Origin: CAZOGW01 sp964579415
GTDB taxonomy: Bacteria; Actinomycetota; Acidimicrobiia; Spongiisociales; UBA5794
NCBI GenBank assembly: GCA_964579415.1
Contig: CAZOGW010000011.1
Location: 1 to 42,795 of the forward strand
DNA: 42,795 nt
Direction of reading: 5' to 3'
Numbering within the stretch: position 1 is the first letter of the stretch; the number at the start of each line of letters is the position of its first letter. The position numbers were made by a program, and so were the translations under genes. This document shows positions 24,144-31,753 of this stretch, piece after piece. The notes under the pieces were generated by a model. The model made no database searches. It saw only the letters and a list, made by a program, of their open reading frames with translations, and had not been told where the DNA came from.

Positions 24144-24155
24144 GGCGCTAGCGCC
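24144..24155. terminator. Short palindrome after the amidase gene
   Basis: GGCGCTAGCGCC is perfectly self-complementary and lies 17 bp after the amidase stop in the minus-strand sense. It may be a weak terminator or processing site. Confidence 0.3.
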
Positions 24156-24172
24156 AAGACGCGCGGCAGGTG

Positions 24173-25018
24173 TCAGCCCTGCTCGACGGCGGCGACGCGC
24201 CGGATCGAATCCTCCGCACCGAGCCGATCCAGAGTGACGCCCCCCGCGGCGCGGACGTCCTCGACCTGCCGGGCCAGGTCACCGGAGGAGATGAGACGGT
24301 AGATGTTGTCGCCGGGGCAGCTGGTGGAGGCAAGGTCGCGGTGACCGCCGATGGTCGACGGATCGACGGAGAACTCGGTGGCGCCCCACGCCAGCATGGC
24401 GGCGAGGGCCTCCCGCTGGGCGTCGGGGAAGGGCTGCTCGTCGAAGTGTCCCTCGCAGCAGATGAGCAGGTGCCCGGTGGGGTCGTAGGTGGTGGCGGTG
24501 TCCCCGACGGCGTTGTGGTCCCGTCCCTCGTAGACGTTGCCCTCGGCGTCGATCATGTAGTGGTAGGCCAGGTCGGGCCAGCCGCGGTCGCGCTGGTGGA
24601 AAACCTGGTGGCTGCGGATGTGGCTCGGTGCATCGGCGTTGACGGCGAGGTACGCGGCGGTGTGGTGGACCGTCATCCGTTCGATGCTGTGCGGCCGCAA
24701 TTCCCCCCGCACCTCGGCGGCGCCCCATCCCACCCGGGCGATGACGGCGAGCGGCGTCGCCGGTGCGGCCGTGGTGGTCGTCGGCGGCTGCGTCGAGGTC
24801 GTGGTGGTGGTTTCGGCCTCGGTGGTCGTGGTCGGTGCCGCGGTGGTGGTTGTCGTGGATGTCGATGTCGTGGATGTGGTGCCCGGCGCGGCGAGGGTGG
24901 TCCCCGGGGGCGAGTCCGGTGACGGGCGCAGCGCCCATCCCAGTCCACCGGCGACGGCCGCTGCGACCACGGCGAGCAGTCCGATGAGGCGCCGCCGGCC
25001 CGGGTCGGGAACTGTCAC
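24173..25018 (-). CDS. Peptidoglycan N-acetylmuramoyl-L-alanine amidase (PGRP/amidase_2)
   Basis: This 281-residue exported enzyme cleaves the bond between muramic acid and L-Ala. An N-terminal signal or anchor (about 9-30, RRLIGLLAVVAAAVAGGLGWAL) is followed by a Thr-rich linker (about 40-88). The amidase domain (about 90-245) shows the zinc ligands TVHHTA (His118/119), GHRD (His226) and SCPG (Cys234), with YHYMID carrying the family Tyr. No separate cell-wall binding repeats are seen; a short helical tail ends the protein. The GTG start overlaps the globin stop by 4 bp. Cell-wall turnover or division is the probable role. Confidence 0.93.
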   Translation of the reverse strand: MTVPDPGRRRLIGLLAVVAAAVAGGLGWALRPSPDSPPGTTLAAPGTTSTTSTSTTTTTAAPTTTTEAETTTTTSTQPPTTTTAAPATPLAVIARVGWGAAEVRGELRPHSIERMTVHHTAAYLAVNADAPSHIRSHQVFHQRDRGWPDLAYHYMIDAEGNVYEGRDHNAVGDTATTYDPTGHLLICCEGHFDEQPFPDAQREALAAMLAWGATEFSVDPSTIGGHRDLASTSCPGDNIYRLISSGDLARQVEDVRAAGGVTLDRLGAEDSIRRVAAVEQG

Positions 25019-25428
25019 CGGTTCCTCATCCAGCGGGCCGACTGGTCGAACTGGGCGTCGAGGAAGGCGCGCAGCGGCCCGGTCACGTCCATCTCGTCGA
25101 GCGCCTCACCCATGCAGCGCAGCCAGTCCTCCACCTCCTCCTCGCCGATGGAGAACGGAAGGTGGCGCATCCGCAGGCGGGGGTGGCCCCGCTTCTCGAC
25201 GTACCGCGGCGGGCCGCCCATCCACCCGGAGAAGAACTCGAACAGCTTGCGGCGGGAGTTGGTGTCGTCCCGGGGAACCATGGCTCGCAGTGTCGGGGCC
25301 GATGCGTCGATGCGGTCGTAGAACCGCTCCGCCAGCTCGCGCACACGCTCCTCGCCCCCGATCTCCTCGTAGGGCGTGGGCGCCTCTCCCCACTCGTGAG
25401 CTTCGCGTCGAACCGGTCCCGGCTGCAT
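25015..25428 (-). CDS. glbO: Group II truncated haemoglobin (GlbO type)
   Basis: This is 137 residues from the ATG at 25428 (MQPGPVRREAHEWG). The frame continues upstream, but that part has no globin similarity. The 2-on-2 globin residues are in place: Tyr37 (B10, in ERFYDRI), proximal His89 (F8, in RMRHLPFSIG) and Trp102 (G8, in EDWLRCMGEALDEM), which marks group II. These proteins bind O2 and NO and act in oxidative or nitrosative defence or respiration. It is coupled to the amidase gene and divergent from purC; the 125-bp gap shows no motif I can name. Confidence 0.93.
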   Translation of the reverse strand: MQPGPVRREAHEWGEAPTPYEEIGGEERVRELAERFYDRIDASAPTLRAMVPRDDTNSRRKLFEFFSGWMGGPPRYVEKRGHPRLRMRHLPFSIGEEEVEDWLRCMGEALDEMDVTGPLRAFLDAQFDQSARWMRNR

Positions 25429-25553
25429 CACGGGAAGGATAAGACCGTCCGGGTGGTTGCCGGAGCTAGCCGCCGCAGCGCCTGCGCGGTGGCAGCCGCC
25501 GGCTCCACTGCGGGCGATCTGGCGCCGCCGGCTCGCCACTACCATCCCCACCC

Positions 25554-26435
25554 GTGGCGGGACTAGCGCATCTGGCCTCCGGGAAGGTCCGGGACAACTA
25601 CGTCGTCGACGAGGACCGCCTCCTCATCGTGGCGTCAGACCGTATCTCGGCGTTCGACGTGATCCTGCCCACGGCGATCCCGGACAAGGGGCGGGTGCTC
25701 ACCGGTTTGTCGGTGCACTGGTTCTCCCAGCTCGACACGCCGCATCACCTGCTCTCGACCGATGTCAGCACGCTCGACGGGCTCTCCGACGGCGAGATCG
25801 AGGACCTGCAGGGCCGGTCGATGATCGTGCGCCGCGCCGAGGTCATCCCCATGGAGTGTGTGGTGCGCGGATACCTCTACGGGTCGTCGTGGAGCGAGTA
25901 CAAGGCCGGTGGTGGGCCTACCACCGAACACCTCCCCTCCGGGCTGCGGATGGCGGACCGGCTGCCCCAGCCGATCTTCACGCCGGCCACCAAGGCGGAG
26001 AGCGGCCACGACGAGAACCTCACCGCAGCCGGGGCCCGGGCCTACGTCGGCGAGGAGTTGTACGAGGAGCTCAAGGCTCGCTCCATCGCCATCTACCTGG
26101 CCGCCGCCGAATACGCCGCCCAGCGGGGGATCATCCTGGCCGACACCAAGTTCGAGTTCGGCCGGGTCGGTGACGAGATCATCCTCATCGACGAGGTGCT
26201 CACCCCCGACTCGTCCCGATACTGGCCCGCCGACGCATGGGCGCCCGGGGCGACGATGCCATCGTACGACAAGCAGCCGGTGCGCGACTGGCTCGACGCC
26301 CAGGACTGGGACAAGACGCCGCCGGCGCCACACCTGCCAGCCGATGTCGTCGCCGACACCGCCGCCCGCTACGTCGAGGCCTACGAGCGGCTCACCGGGT
26401 GCTCTTTCGCCGACTACCTGGCGGGCTCGGCATGA
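25554..26435 (+). CDS. purC: SAICAR synthetase PurC
   Basis: This 293-residue enzyme condenses CAIR with aspartate using ATP. The GTG start gives MAGLAHLASGKVRDNYVVDEDRLLIVASDRISAFD, the standard N-terminus. Further motifs are VRRAEVIPMECVVRGYLYGS, ADTKFEFG and LIDEVLTPDSSRYW. There is no good ribosome site, so it may be translated from a nearly leaderless message. It starts the purC-purS-purQ-purL set and overlaps purS by ATGA. Confidence 0.97.
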   Translation: MAGLAHLASGKVRDNYVVDEDRLLIVASDRISAFDVILPTAIPDKGRVLTGLSVHWFSQLDTPHHLLSTDVSTLDGLSDGEIEDLQGRSMIVRRAEVIPMECVVRGYLYGSSWSEYKAGGGPTTEHLPSGLRMADRLPQPIFTPATKAESGHDENLTAAGARAYVGEELYEELKARSIAIYLAAAEYAAQRGIILADTKFEFGRVGDEIILIDEVLTPDSSRYWPADAWAPGATMPSYDKQPVRDWLDAQDWDKTPPAPHLPADVVADTAARYVEAYERLTGCSFADYLAGSA

Positions 26436-26674
26436 AGTTCCGCGTCTCGATCTCCCGCCGCCAGGGTCTCGCCGACCCCGAGGGGGTGACCACCGCCCGG
26501 GCGCTGCGAGATCTGGGCTATCAGGGGGTTGGCGACGTCCACTTCGGGCGCTCCATCGACCTCGAGATCGCCGGCGACGACGAGGAGTCCCTCACCTCCC
26601 AGGTCGCCGAGATGTGTGAGCGGCTCCTCGCCAACCCCGTCATCGAGGATTACCGGGTGGAGCGCATCGGATGA
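26432..26674 (+). CDS. purS: FGAM synthase subunit PurS
   Basis: This is an 80-residue small subunit of the three-part formylglycinamidine ribonucleotide synthase. It passes ammonia between PurQ and PurL. MKFRVSISRRQGLADPEGVTTARALRDLGY and the C-terminal MCERLLANPVIEDYRVERI are the full family pattern. The ATG lies on the purC stop; the longer frame upstream is a purC shadow. Eleven bases separate its stop from the purQ ATG. Confidence 0.96.
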   Translation: MKFRVSISRRQGLADPEGVTTARALRDLGYQGVGDVHFGRSIDLEIAGDDEESLTSQVAEMCERLLANPVIEDYRVERIG

Positions 26675-26684
26675 GGCCGGTGAG

Positions 26685-27398
26685 ATGAGAGCTGCCGTCG
26701 TCGTCTTCCCCGGAAGCAACTGCGAGCACGACGTCGTCCACGCCCTCGGCTCCTACGGCGTCGACGCCGATCTGGTGTGGCACCGCGATACCGACCTGGC
26801 CGGCTTCGACGGGGTGGTGCTGCCCGGAGGGTTCGCCCACGGCGACTACCTGCGCACCGGGGCCATTGCTCGCATCTCCCCGGTGATGGCCGAGGTGACC
26901 CGCCTCGCCGGCGAGGGTGCCCCCGTCCTCGGCATCTGCAACGGCTTCCAGGTGCTCTGCGAGGCCGGCCTGCTCCCCGGGGCCCTGGTCGCCAATCGTG
27001 ATCTGCGCTTCATCTGCCGGCCCATCCACCTGCGGGTCGAGTCCACCGATTCCATCCTCACCCGGAACGCGGCCGTCGGAGACGTGCTGCGCATCCCTCT
27101 CAACTCCTACGAGGGAAACTTCACCGCGGGGGCGGCCACGCTCGACGACCTGGAGGTCGGCGACCGCGTCATTCTGCGCTACTGCGCCCCCGACGGACGG
27201 GTCGACCCGGAGGACCCCGACGCCAACCCCAACGGGTCGGCACGGGCCGTTGCCGGCATCACCAGCGCCGCCGGCAACGTCGCCGGCCTCATGCCCCACC
27301 CCGAGAGAGCCTCCGAAGCGTTGCTCGGCTCCGAAGACGGCCGCGTCCTGCTGGCGTCGTTCGTGGCGTCCCTGGACCGCGCTCCCGTCCCCTCATGA
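26685..27398 (+). CDS. purQ: FGAM synthase glutaminase subunit PurQ
   Basis: This 237-residue class I glutamine amidotransferase releases ammonia for FGAM formation. It starts MRAAVVVFPGSNCEHDVVHAL. The nucleophile is Cys85 in GICNGFQVL, the His-Glu pair is in MPHPERA near the C-terminus, and GGFAHGDYLRTGAIA is the PurQ-specific segment. GAGGCCGGTGAG gives a weak ribosome site before the ATG at 26685. It overlaps purL by ATGA. Confidence 0.97.
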   Translation: MRAAVVVFPGSNCEHDVVHALGSYGVDADLVWHRDTDLAGFDGVVLPGGFAHGDYLRTGAIARISPVMAEVTRLAGEGAPVLGICNGFQVLCEAGLLPGALVANRDLRFICRPIHLRVESTDSILTRNAAVGDVLRIPLNSYEGNFTAGAATLDDLEVGDRVILRYCAPDGRVDPEDPDANPNGSARAVAGITSAAGNVAGLMPHPERASEALLGSEDGRVLLASFVASLDRAPVPS

Positions 27399-29563
27399 GC
27401 GGCACCGTCCTCCCGCTGCACCGGCAGCTCGGGATGACCGACGGGGAGTACGACGCCGTCGTCGCCATCCTCGGGCGCGAGCCGGAGCCCGCCGAGCTGG
27501 CGATGTACTCGGTGATGTGGTCCGAGCACTGCTCGTACAAGTCCTCCCGCGCCTGGCTGGGCCGCTTCCCCACCGAGGCTCCCTGGGTGGTGGTCGGCCC
27601 CGGCGAGAACGCCGGCGTGGTCGACCTCGGCGACGGCTGGCTTGCCGCCCTCCGTATCGAGAGCCACAACCACCCCTCCTTCGTCGAGCCCTACCAGGGC
27701 GCCGCCACCGGCGTCGGCGGCATCCTGCGCGACATCTTCACCATGGGCGCCCGCCCGGTGGCGGTGTGGGATCCGCTGCGTTTCGGCTCGCTGGACGACC
27801 CTCACAACCGCTACCTGCTCTCCGGCGTGGTGTCGGGGATCGCCGGCTACGGCAACGCCGTCGGCGTCCCCACACTGGGCGGCGAGGTCGAGTTCGACCC
27901 CTCCTACGCCGGCAACCCGCTGGTCAACGTGATGGCGCTCGGCCTGCTCAAGCGCGAGCAACTCGTCCTCTCCGGCGCCTCCGGTGTCGGGAACGTTGCC
28001 GTGCTCCTCGGCTCTTCCACCGGGCGCGACGGCATCGGCGGCGCCTCCATCCTCGCCTCGGCCAGTTTCGACGAAGGGTCAGGGGCCAAGCGGCCGTCGG
28101 TGCAGATCGGCGACCCCTTCGAGGAGAAGAAGCTCATCGAGGCCTGCCTGGAGCTGTACGACCGGGGGCTGGTGGTCGCCATCCAGGACCTCGGCGCCGC
28201 CGGCATCTCCTGCGCCGCGTCGGAGAGCGCCGCCAAGGGTGGCATGGGGATGGACCTCGACCTCGACGCGGTGCACCTGCGCGAGCACGACATGACTCCC
28301 GGCGAGATCCTCATGTCCGAGTCCCAGGAGCGGATGCTGGCGGTGGTGACGCCTGAGGACCTGGATGCGGTGCTGGCGCTGGCGGAGCGCTGGGAGATCA
28401 GCGCCTCGGCCATCGGCACCATCGTCGAGGGTGGGACGCTCACCGTACGCCACCGTGGCGAGACGGTGGCGCAGCTCCCGGCAGCCTCGCTGTCGGAGGA
28501 CGCCCCGCTGCTGCACCGGGAGCGGCGGCGGCCCACCGACCTCGACGACCTGTGGGCAGCCGGCCCCGACATCAATGCGACAGCAGACGTTCCCGCGGCG
28601 CTGCTCGCCCTGCTCGACGACCCCGCCCTCTGCGACTGCTCCTGGATCCACGAGCAGTACGACCACATGTTGTTCCTCAGCACCGTCGTCGAGCCGGGTC
28701 ACGACGCCTCACTGATACGCATCAAAGGCACCCGCAAGGGACTCGCCGTCTCCACCGACGGTGACGGGCTGCGCTGCCGACTCGACCCGCGCCGTGGCGG
28801 TGCCCGGATCGTGTGGGAGGCGGCGCTCAACGTGGCCGTCACCGGCGCCGAACCCTACGCCGTGGTGGACAATCTCAACTTCGGCAACCCGGAGAAGCCC
28901 GAGGTGATGTGGCAGCTGGTCGAAGCCATCGAAGGGATGTCCCGGGCGTGCATGGCGCTCGGCGTCCCGGTCATCGGCGGCAACGTGTCCCTCTACAACG
29001 AAACCGGCGGCGCAGACATCAACCCGTCACCTGTGGTGGGGATGCTCGGGTTCTGTGACCCCATGCCGGACCGGCCGCCCCGCCTCGACCGGGCCGAGCC
29101 GGGCATGACGGTGTGGCTTCTCGGCAACCTCGGCGGCGACGACGACTTCGCCGGCTCCGCCTATGCCCGCGTCCTGCTGGCCAACACGTCGGGACGGCCC
29201 TTCGACGCCGACCCCGACCTGGGGAACCTCCTCGTCGACACGGTCGCCGACCTGGCGCACACCATCCCGGTGCTCCACGACGTCTCCGCCGGCGGCCTGG
29301 CGGTGGCACTTGCGGAGATCGCCATCAAGTCCGGCGTCGGGATGCGCATCGAGGTCGGCGATTGGCGCACCTTGTTCGCAGAGCCCCCCCACCTCGCCAT
29401 CGCCGTGGCCCCCACAGAAGTAGACCTTGCCGACATCCCTGTTCCCGCCCGCCGCATCGGCACAGTCGGCGGCGACCTCCTCGACTTCGGCTCGCTCGGC
29501 TCCGTGGACCTCGCCCAGGCCGCGCAGGTCTGGCGCAACGCCCTCCCCCGGCGCCTGGCGTAG
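27395..29563 (+). CDS. purL: FGAM synthase large subunit PurL (short form)
   Basis: This is 722 residues, the short form that needs separate PurS and PurQ, both encoded just upstream. It turns FGAR into FGAM with ATP. Motifs are SEHCSYKSSRAWLGRFP, ESHNHPSFVEPYQGAATGVGG, ALRIESHNHPS near residue 88, IGDPFEEKKLIEACLEL, DLGAAGISCAASESAAKGGMG and the second-half GGNVSLYNETGG. The ATG overlaps purQ. Heptad arrays begin 5 bp after the stop, with no hairpin terminator before the convergent GNAT gene. Confidence 0.97.
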   Translation: MSGTVLPLHRQLGMTDGEYDAVVAILGREPEPAELAMYSVMWSEHCSYKSSRAWLGRFPTEAPWVVVGPGENAGVVDLGDGWLAALRIESHNHPSFVEPYQGAATGVGGILRDIFTMGARPVAVWDPLRFGSLDDPHNRYLLSGVVSGIAGYGNAVGVPTLGGEVEFDPSYAGNPLVNVMALGLLKREQLVLSGASGVGNVAVLLGSSTGRDGIGGASILASASFDEGSGAKRPSVQIGDPFEEKKLIEACLELYDRGLVVAIQDLGAAGISCAASESAAKGGMGMDLDLDAVHLREHDMTPGEILMSESQERMLAVVTPEDLDAVLALAERWEISASAIGTIVEGGTLTVRHRGETVAQLPAASLSEDAPLLHRERRRPTDLDDLWAAGPDINATADVPAALLALLDDPALCDCSWIHEQYDHMLFLSTVVEPGHDASLIRIKGTRKGLAVSTDGDGLRCRLDPRRGGARIVWEAALNVAVTGAEPYAVVDNLNFGNPEKPEVMWQLVEAIEGMSRACMALGVPVIGGNVSLYNETGGADINPSPVVGMLGFCDPMPDRPPRLDRAEPGMTVWLLGNLGGDDDFAGSAYARVLLANTSGRPFDADPDLGNLLVDTVADLAHTIPVLHDVSAGGLAVALAEIAIKSGVGMRIEVGDWRTLFAEPPHLAIAVAPTEVDLADIPVPARRIGTVGGDLLDFGSLGSVDLAQAAQVWRNALPRRLA

Positions 29564-29568
29564 GGCAG

Positions 29569-29649
29569 GTATTCGGTACTTGGTAGGCGTGTAGTACAAA
29601 GTTCTTAGTACCTAGTACCTAGTACTTAGTACCTAGTACTTAGTACCTT
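29569..29649 (+). repeat. Heptad arrays at the purL / GNAT convergent junction
   Basis: A degenerate array (29569-29589: GTATTCG, GTACTTG, GTAGGCG) is followed by a clear one (29601-29649) of seven units: GTTCTTA, GTACCTA, GTACCTA, GTACTTA, GTACCTA, GTACTTA, GTACCTT. The last three units and part of the fourth encode, on the minus strand, the final seven residues and stop of the GNAT gene. No hairpin terminator is seen in the junction. Confidence 0.93.
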
Positions 29650-30663
29650 CCTCCCCTCGACCTCCCCATCGACGACCCTTCCCGTGGGCTCGAACCCGTT
29701 GCGGAGGTAGAAAGGGAGTGGGGAGCCCTTGCCGTCGACCCAGGAGACGAGGAGTGTCCGGTCGCCGCGGGTGCGGCACTCGGCGGCGACGAGGTCGACC
29801 ACCTTGTCCCCGATGCGGCGGCGCTGGTGGAGGCGATCGATGAGGAGCCGCCACAGGAACGGCTCGGGATGGTGCTCGGTGCTCAGGGCCAGCATGACGA
29901 AGCCGACCAGCTCGCCGTCTGCTGCCACCGCCCGCATCCAGGGCACGATGGGGGCGCCGTTCTCCTCCTCGGGGAACAGGGCGTCGCCGTACGACTGTGA
30001 CACCGGCGCCACGAACCTCTCCTGGGACTTGTGCGTCGCCAGCCGGGCGACGTCGGCGGCGTTGCCCGCGCTGATCTCGACCAGGGTCACCTGGTCCGGT
30101 GGCTGCTGCGGCCGGGTGCGCCACCTCTCCCAGTCGTCGCGGGTCATCCCGTAGAGCCAGTCGTCGGACACCTCGTCGCCGACCCAGAAGGAGCTGCGGG
30201 TGTGGCCCTCGAAGAGCATCCCGCAACGCTCCAGCACCATCGCCGAGGCGGGGTTGTCGGGATGGAGCATCCCGCAGACGCGGGTCGCCCCCACCTGTTC
30301 GAAGGAGTAGGCCACCAGGGCCTCGGTCGCCTCCACCGCGTAGCCTCGGCCCCAGTGCTCACGGGCGAAGGTGTAACCCACCTCGGCGGTACGCCTCTCC
30401 CAGCTGAGGTGGTAGGCAAGGTCGCCGACGACGTCACCGGTAGCGGCGTCGACGACGGTGGCCATCCACCACTGGTCGTTCTGCGGGCCACCCATGGCGA
30501 TGGAGTCTTCCACCAGGTAGCGGGCCCTCTCCCGGAGGAAGGGCAGCCCCCAGGTCTGGAAGCGGGCGGTGTCGGGGTCGTTACGTCGTGCCACCAGCGG
30601 CTCGACGTCCTCGGGTACCGGGGTGCGGATGAGGAGGCGTTGGGTGCGGATCGGGGTGAACAC
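29626..30663 (-). CDS. Protein with two GNAT acetyltransferase domains
   Basis: This is 345 residues from the GTG at 30663 (MFTPIRTQRLLIRTP). The frame extends further but overlaps the divergent rhomboid gene. The first domain (about 1-170) is RimJ/RimL-like: TQRLLIRTPVPEDVEPLVARRND, GYTFAREHWGRGYAVEATEALVAY, and HPDNPASAMVLERCGMLFEG. The second (about 180-340) is a shorter GNAT (VTLVEISAGNAADVARLAT, LLIDRLHQRRRIGDKVVDLV, PFYLRNGFEPTG). Its CoA loop reads RRRIGDK rather than the usual QxxGxG/A pattern, so activity of this half is uncertain. Substrates are unknown. The last seven residues, KVLSTRY, are encoded by a heptad array. Confidence 0.85.
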   Translation of the reverse strand: MFTPIRTQRLLIRTPVPEDVEPLVARRNDPDTARFQTWGLPFLRERARYLVEDSIAMGGPQNDQWWMATVVDAATGDVVGDLAYHLSWERRTAEVGYTFAREHWGRGYAVEATEALVAYSFEQVGATRVCGMLHPDNPASAMVLERCGMLFEGHTRSSFWVGDEVSDDWLYGMTRDDWERWRTRPQQPPDQVTLVEISAGNAADVARLATHKSQERFVAPVSQSYGDALFPEEENGAPIVPWMRAVAADGELVGFVMLALSTEHHPEPFLWRLLIDRLHQRRRIGDKVVDLVAAECRTRGDRTLLVSWVDGKGSPLPFYLRNGFEPTGRVVDGEVEGRKVLSTRY

Positions 30664-30702
30664 ATCCGGATTATGCCCCGGCCCCGTTAGGTTGCTGCCG
30701 GT

Positions 30703-31539
30703 ATGACCGAATCGACGGAGATCACCGTCTGTTACCGCCATCCCGAACGGGCCACCCGCCTGAGTTGCAGCAACTGCGGGCGTCCCATCTGCGCCGACTG
30801 CTCCATCGATTCCGCCGTCGGTCAGCGCTGCCCCGAGTGCGCCGCCCCGCAGGGACGGCACAGGGTGGTGCAGGCGCGCCAGGCGCTACGCCCCAGCTTC
30901 GCCACCGCACCGGTGTCCTTCACCATCATCGCCGTGGCCGGGGCACTGTTCCTCGCCGGATCCCTGTCGCCGGACCTGCGCCAGGAACTGCTGGAGCGCT
31001 TCGCCGCGGCCAACTGGCTCATCGCCGAGGGTGACTGGTGGCGGGTGCTCACCTCGGCGTTCCTCCACGGCTCCTTCACCCACATCCTGTTCAACATGTA
31101 CGCCTTGTTCGTCCTCGGGCCGCGCCTCGAGATCCAGGTGGGGTCGCTTCCGTTCGGTCTCATGTACGCCGCCGCGGCCGCCGGTGGGGGTGCCGCCGCC
31201 TACCTGTTCGGCCCCACCGTCCAGGTGGCGGTGGGTGCCTCGGGGGCCATCTTCGGCCTGTTCGGCGCCTGGCTGTTCGTGGCCTACGTGCAGCGGGAGA
31301 CCCCGGCGGGGCGGGCCCAGCTCAACCAACTCCTGGTACTGCTGGCGATCAACCTGGCGCTGCCGCTCATCATCCCCAACATCGACTGGCGGGCACACGT
31401 CGGTGGCCTCGTCGTCGGGTTGGTCATCGCCGCCCTGTGGCGGCAGTTTGCCGTGGGCCGGCCCAATGCCGTCGCCATCCGCTCCGTCATCGCCGGAGGT
31501 GTCCTGGTGGCCTGCCTGGCGCTGGTGATCGTCCTGTAA
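30703..31539 (+). CDS. Rhomboid intramembrane serine protease with an N-terminal zinc ribbon
   Basis: This 278-residue protein has a zinc-binding N-terminus (Cys10, His13, Cys22, Cys25, Cys30, Cys33, Cys43, Cys46; B-box-like). Six or seven membrane segments follow. The rhomboid landmarks are WWRVLTSAFLHGSFTHILFNMYAL, the catalytic Ser180 in GASGAIFGLFGA and His232 in WRAHVGGLVVG. Rhomboids cut membrane proteins within the bilayer; the substrate is unknown. B-box plus rhomboid is a known actinobacterial combination. It is divergent from the GNAT gene with 39 bp between, and is followed by a palindrome. Confidence 0.95.
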   Translation: MTESTEITVCYRHPERATRLSCSNCGRPICADCSIDSAVGQRCPECAAPQGRHRVVQARQALRPSFATAPVSFTIIAVAGALFLAGSLSPDLRQELLERFAAANWLIAEGDWWRVLTSAFLHGSFTHILFNMYALFVLGPRLEIQVGSLPFGLMYAAAAAGGGAAAYLFGPTVQVAVGASGAIFGLFGAWLFVAYVQRETPAGRAQLNQLLVLLAINLALPLIIPNIDWRAHVGGLVVGLVIAALWRQFAVGRPNAVAIRSVIAGGVLVACLALVIVL

Positions 31540-31557
31540 CGAGGCGCCGGCGCCTCG
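31540..31557. terminator. Palindrome directly after the rhomboid stop
   Basis: CGAGGCGCCGGCGCCTCG is perfectly self-complementary and begins on the base after the TAA. It is a likely terminator or 3' processing hairpin. Confidence 0.6.
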
Positions 31558-31579
31558 CGAAAGATAGGTAAGGCGCGAC

Positions 31580-31608
31580 CGCGGAAACCCGGCTTCCTGG
31601 TTTCCGCG
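31580..31608. terminator. Second hairpin in the rhomboid-dnaB gap
   Basis: The stem CGCGGAAACC/GGTTTCCGCG (10 bp, perfect) closes a 9-nt loop. Its role could be termination or part of the dnaB leader. The remaining gap to 31753 shows no confident promoter. Confidence 0.5.
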
Positions 31609-31753
31609 ACCCGGAGAGCCGGCCTTACACTCGCCCAACTTCCCCTGAAACGGCGACCCGTCCGGACGGTGCGTTTTCGCGCTTTCTGTCACACCGCCGG
31701 TTCACAATGGTGGCGAATGCCGGTCCGGGTGGCGGACCGAGGAGAGGACAGAA

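Noticed and set aside
25429..25551. Longer N-terminus for the truncated haemoglobin
   Set aside because: The extra 41 residues are low-complexity and outside the globin family; the ATG at 25428 fits the usual length.
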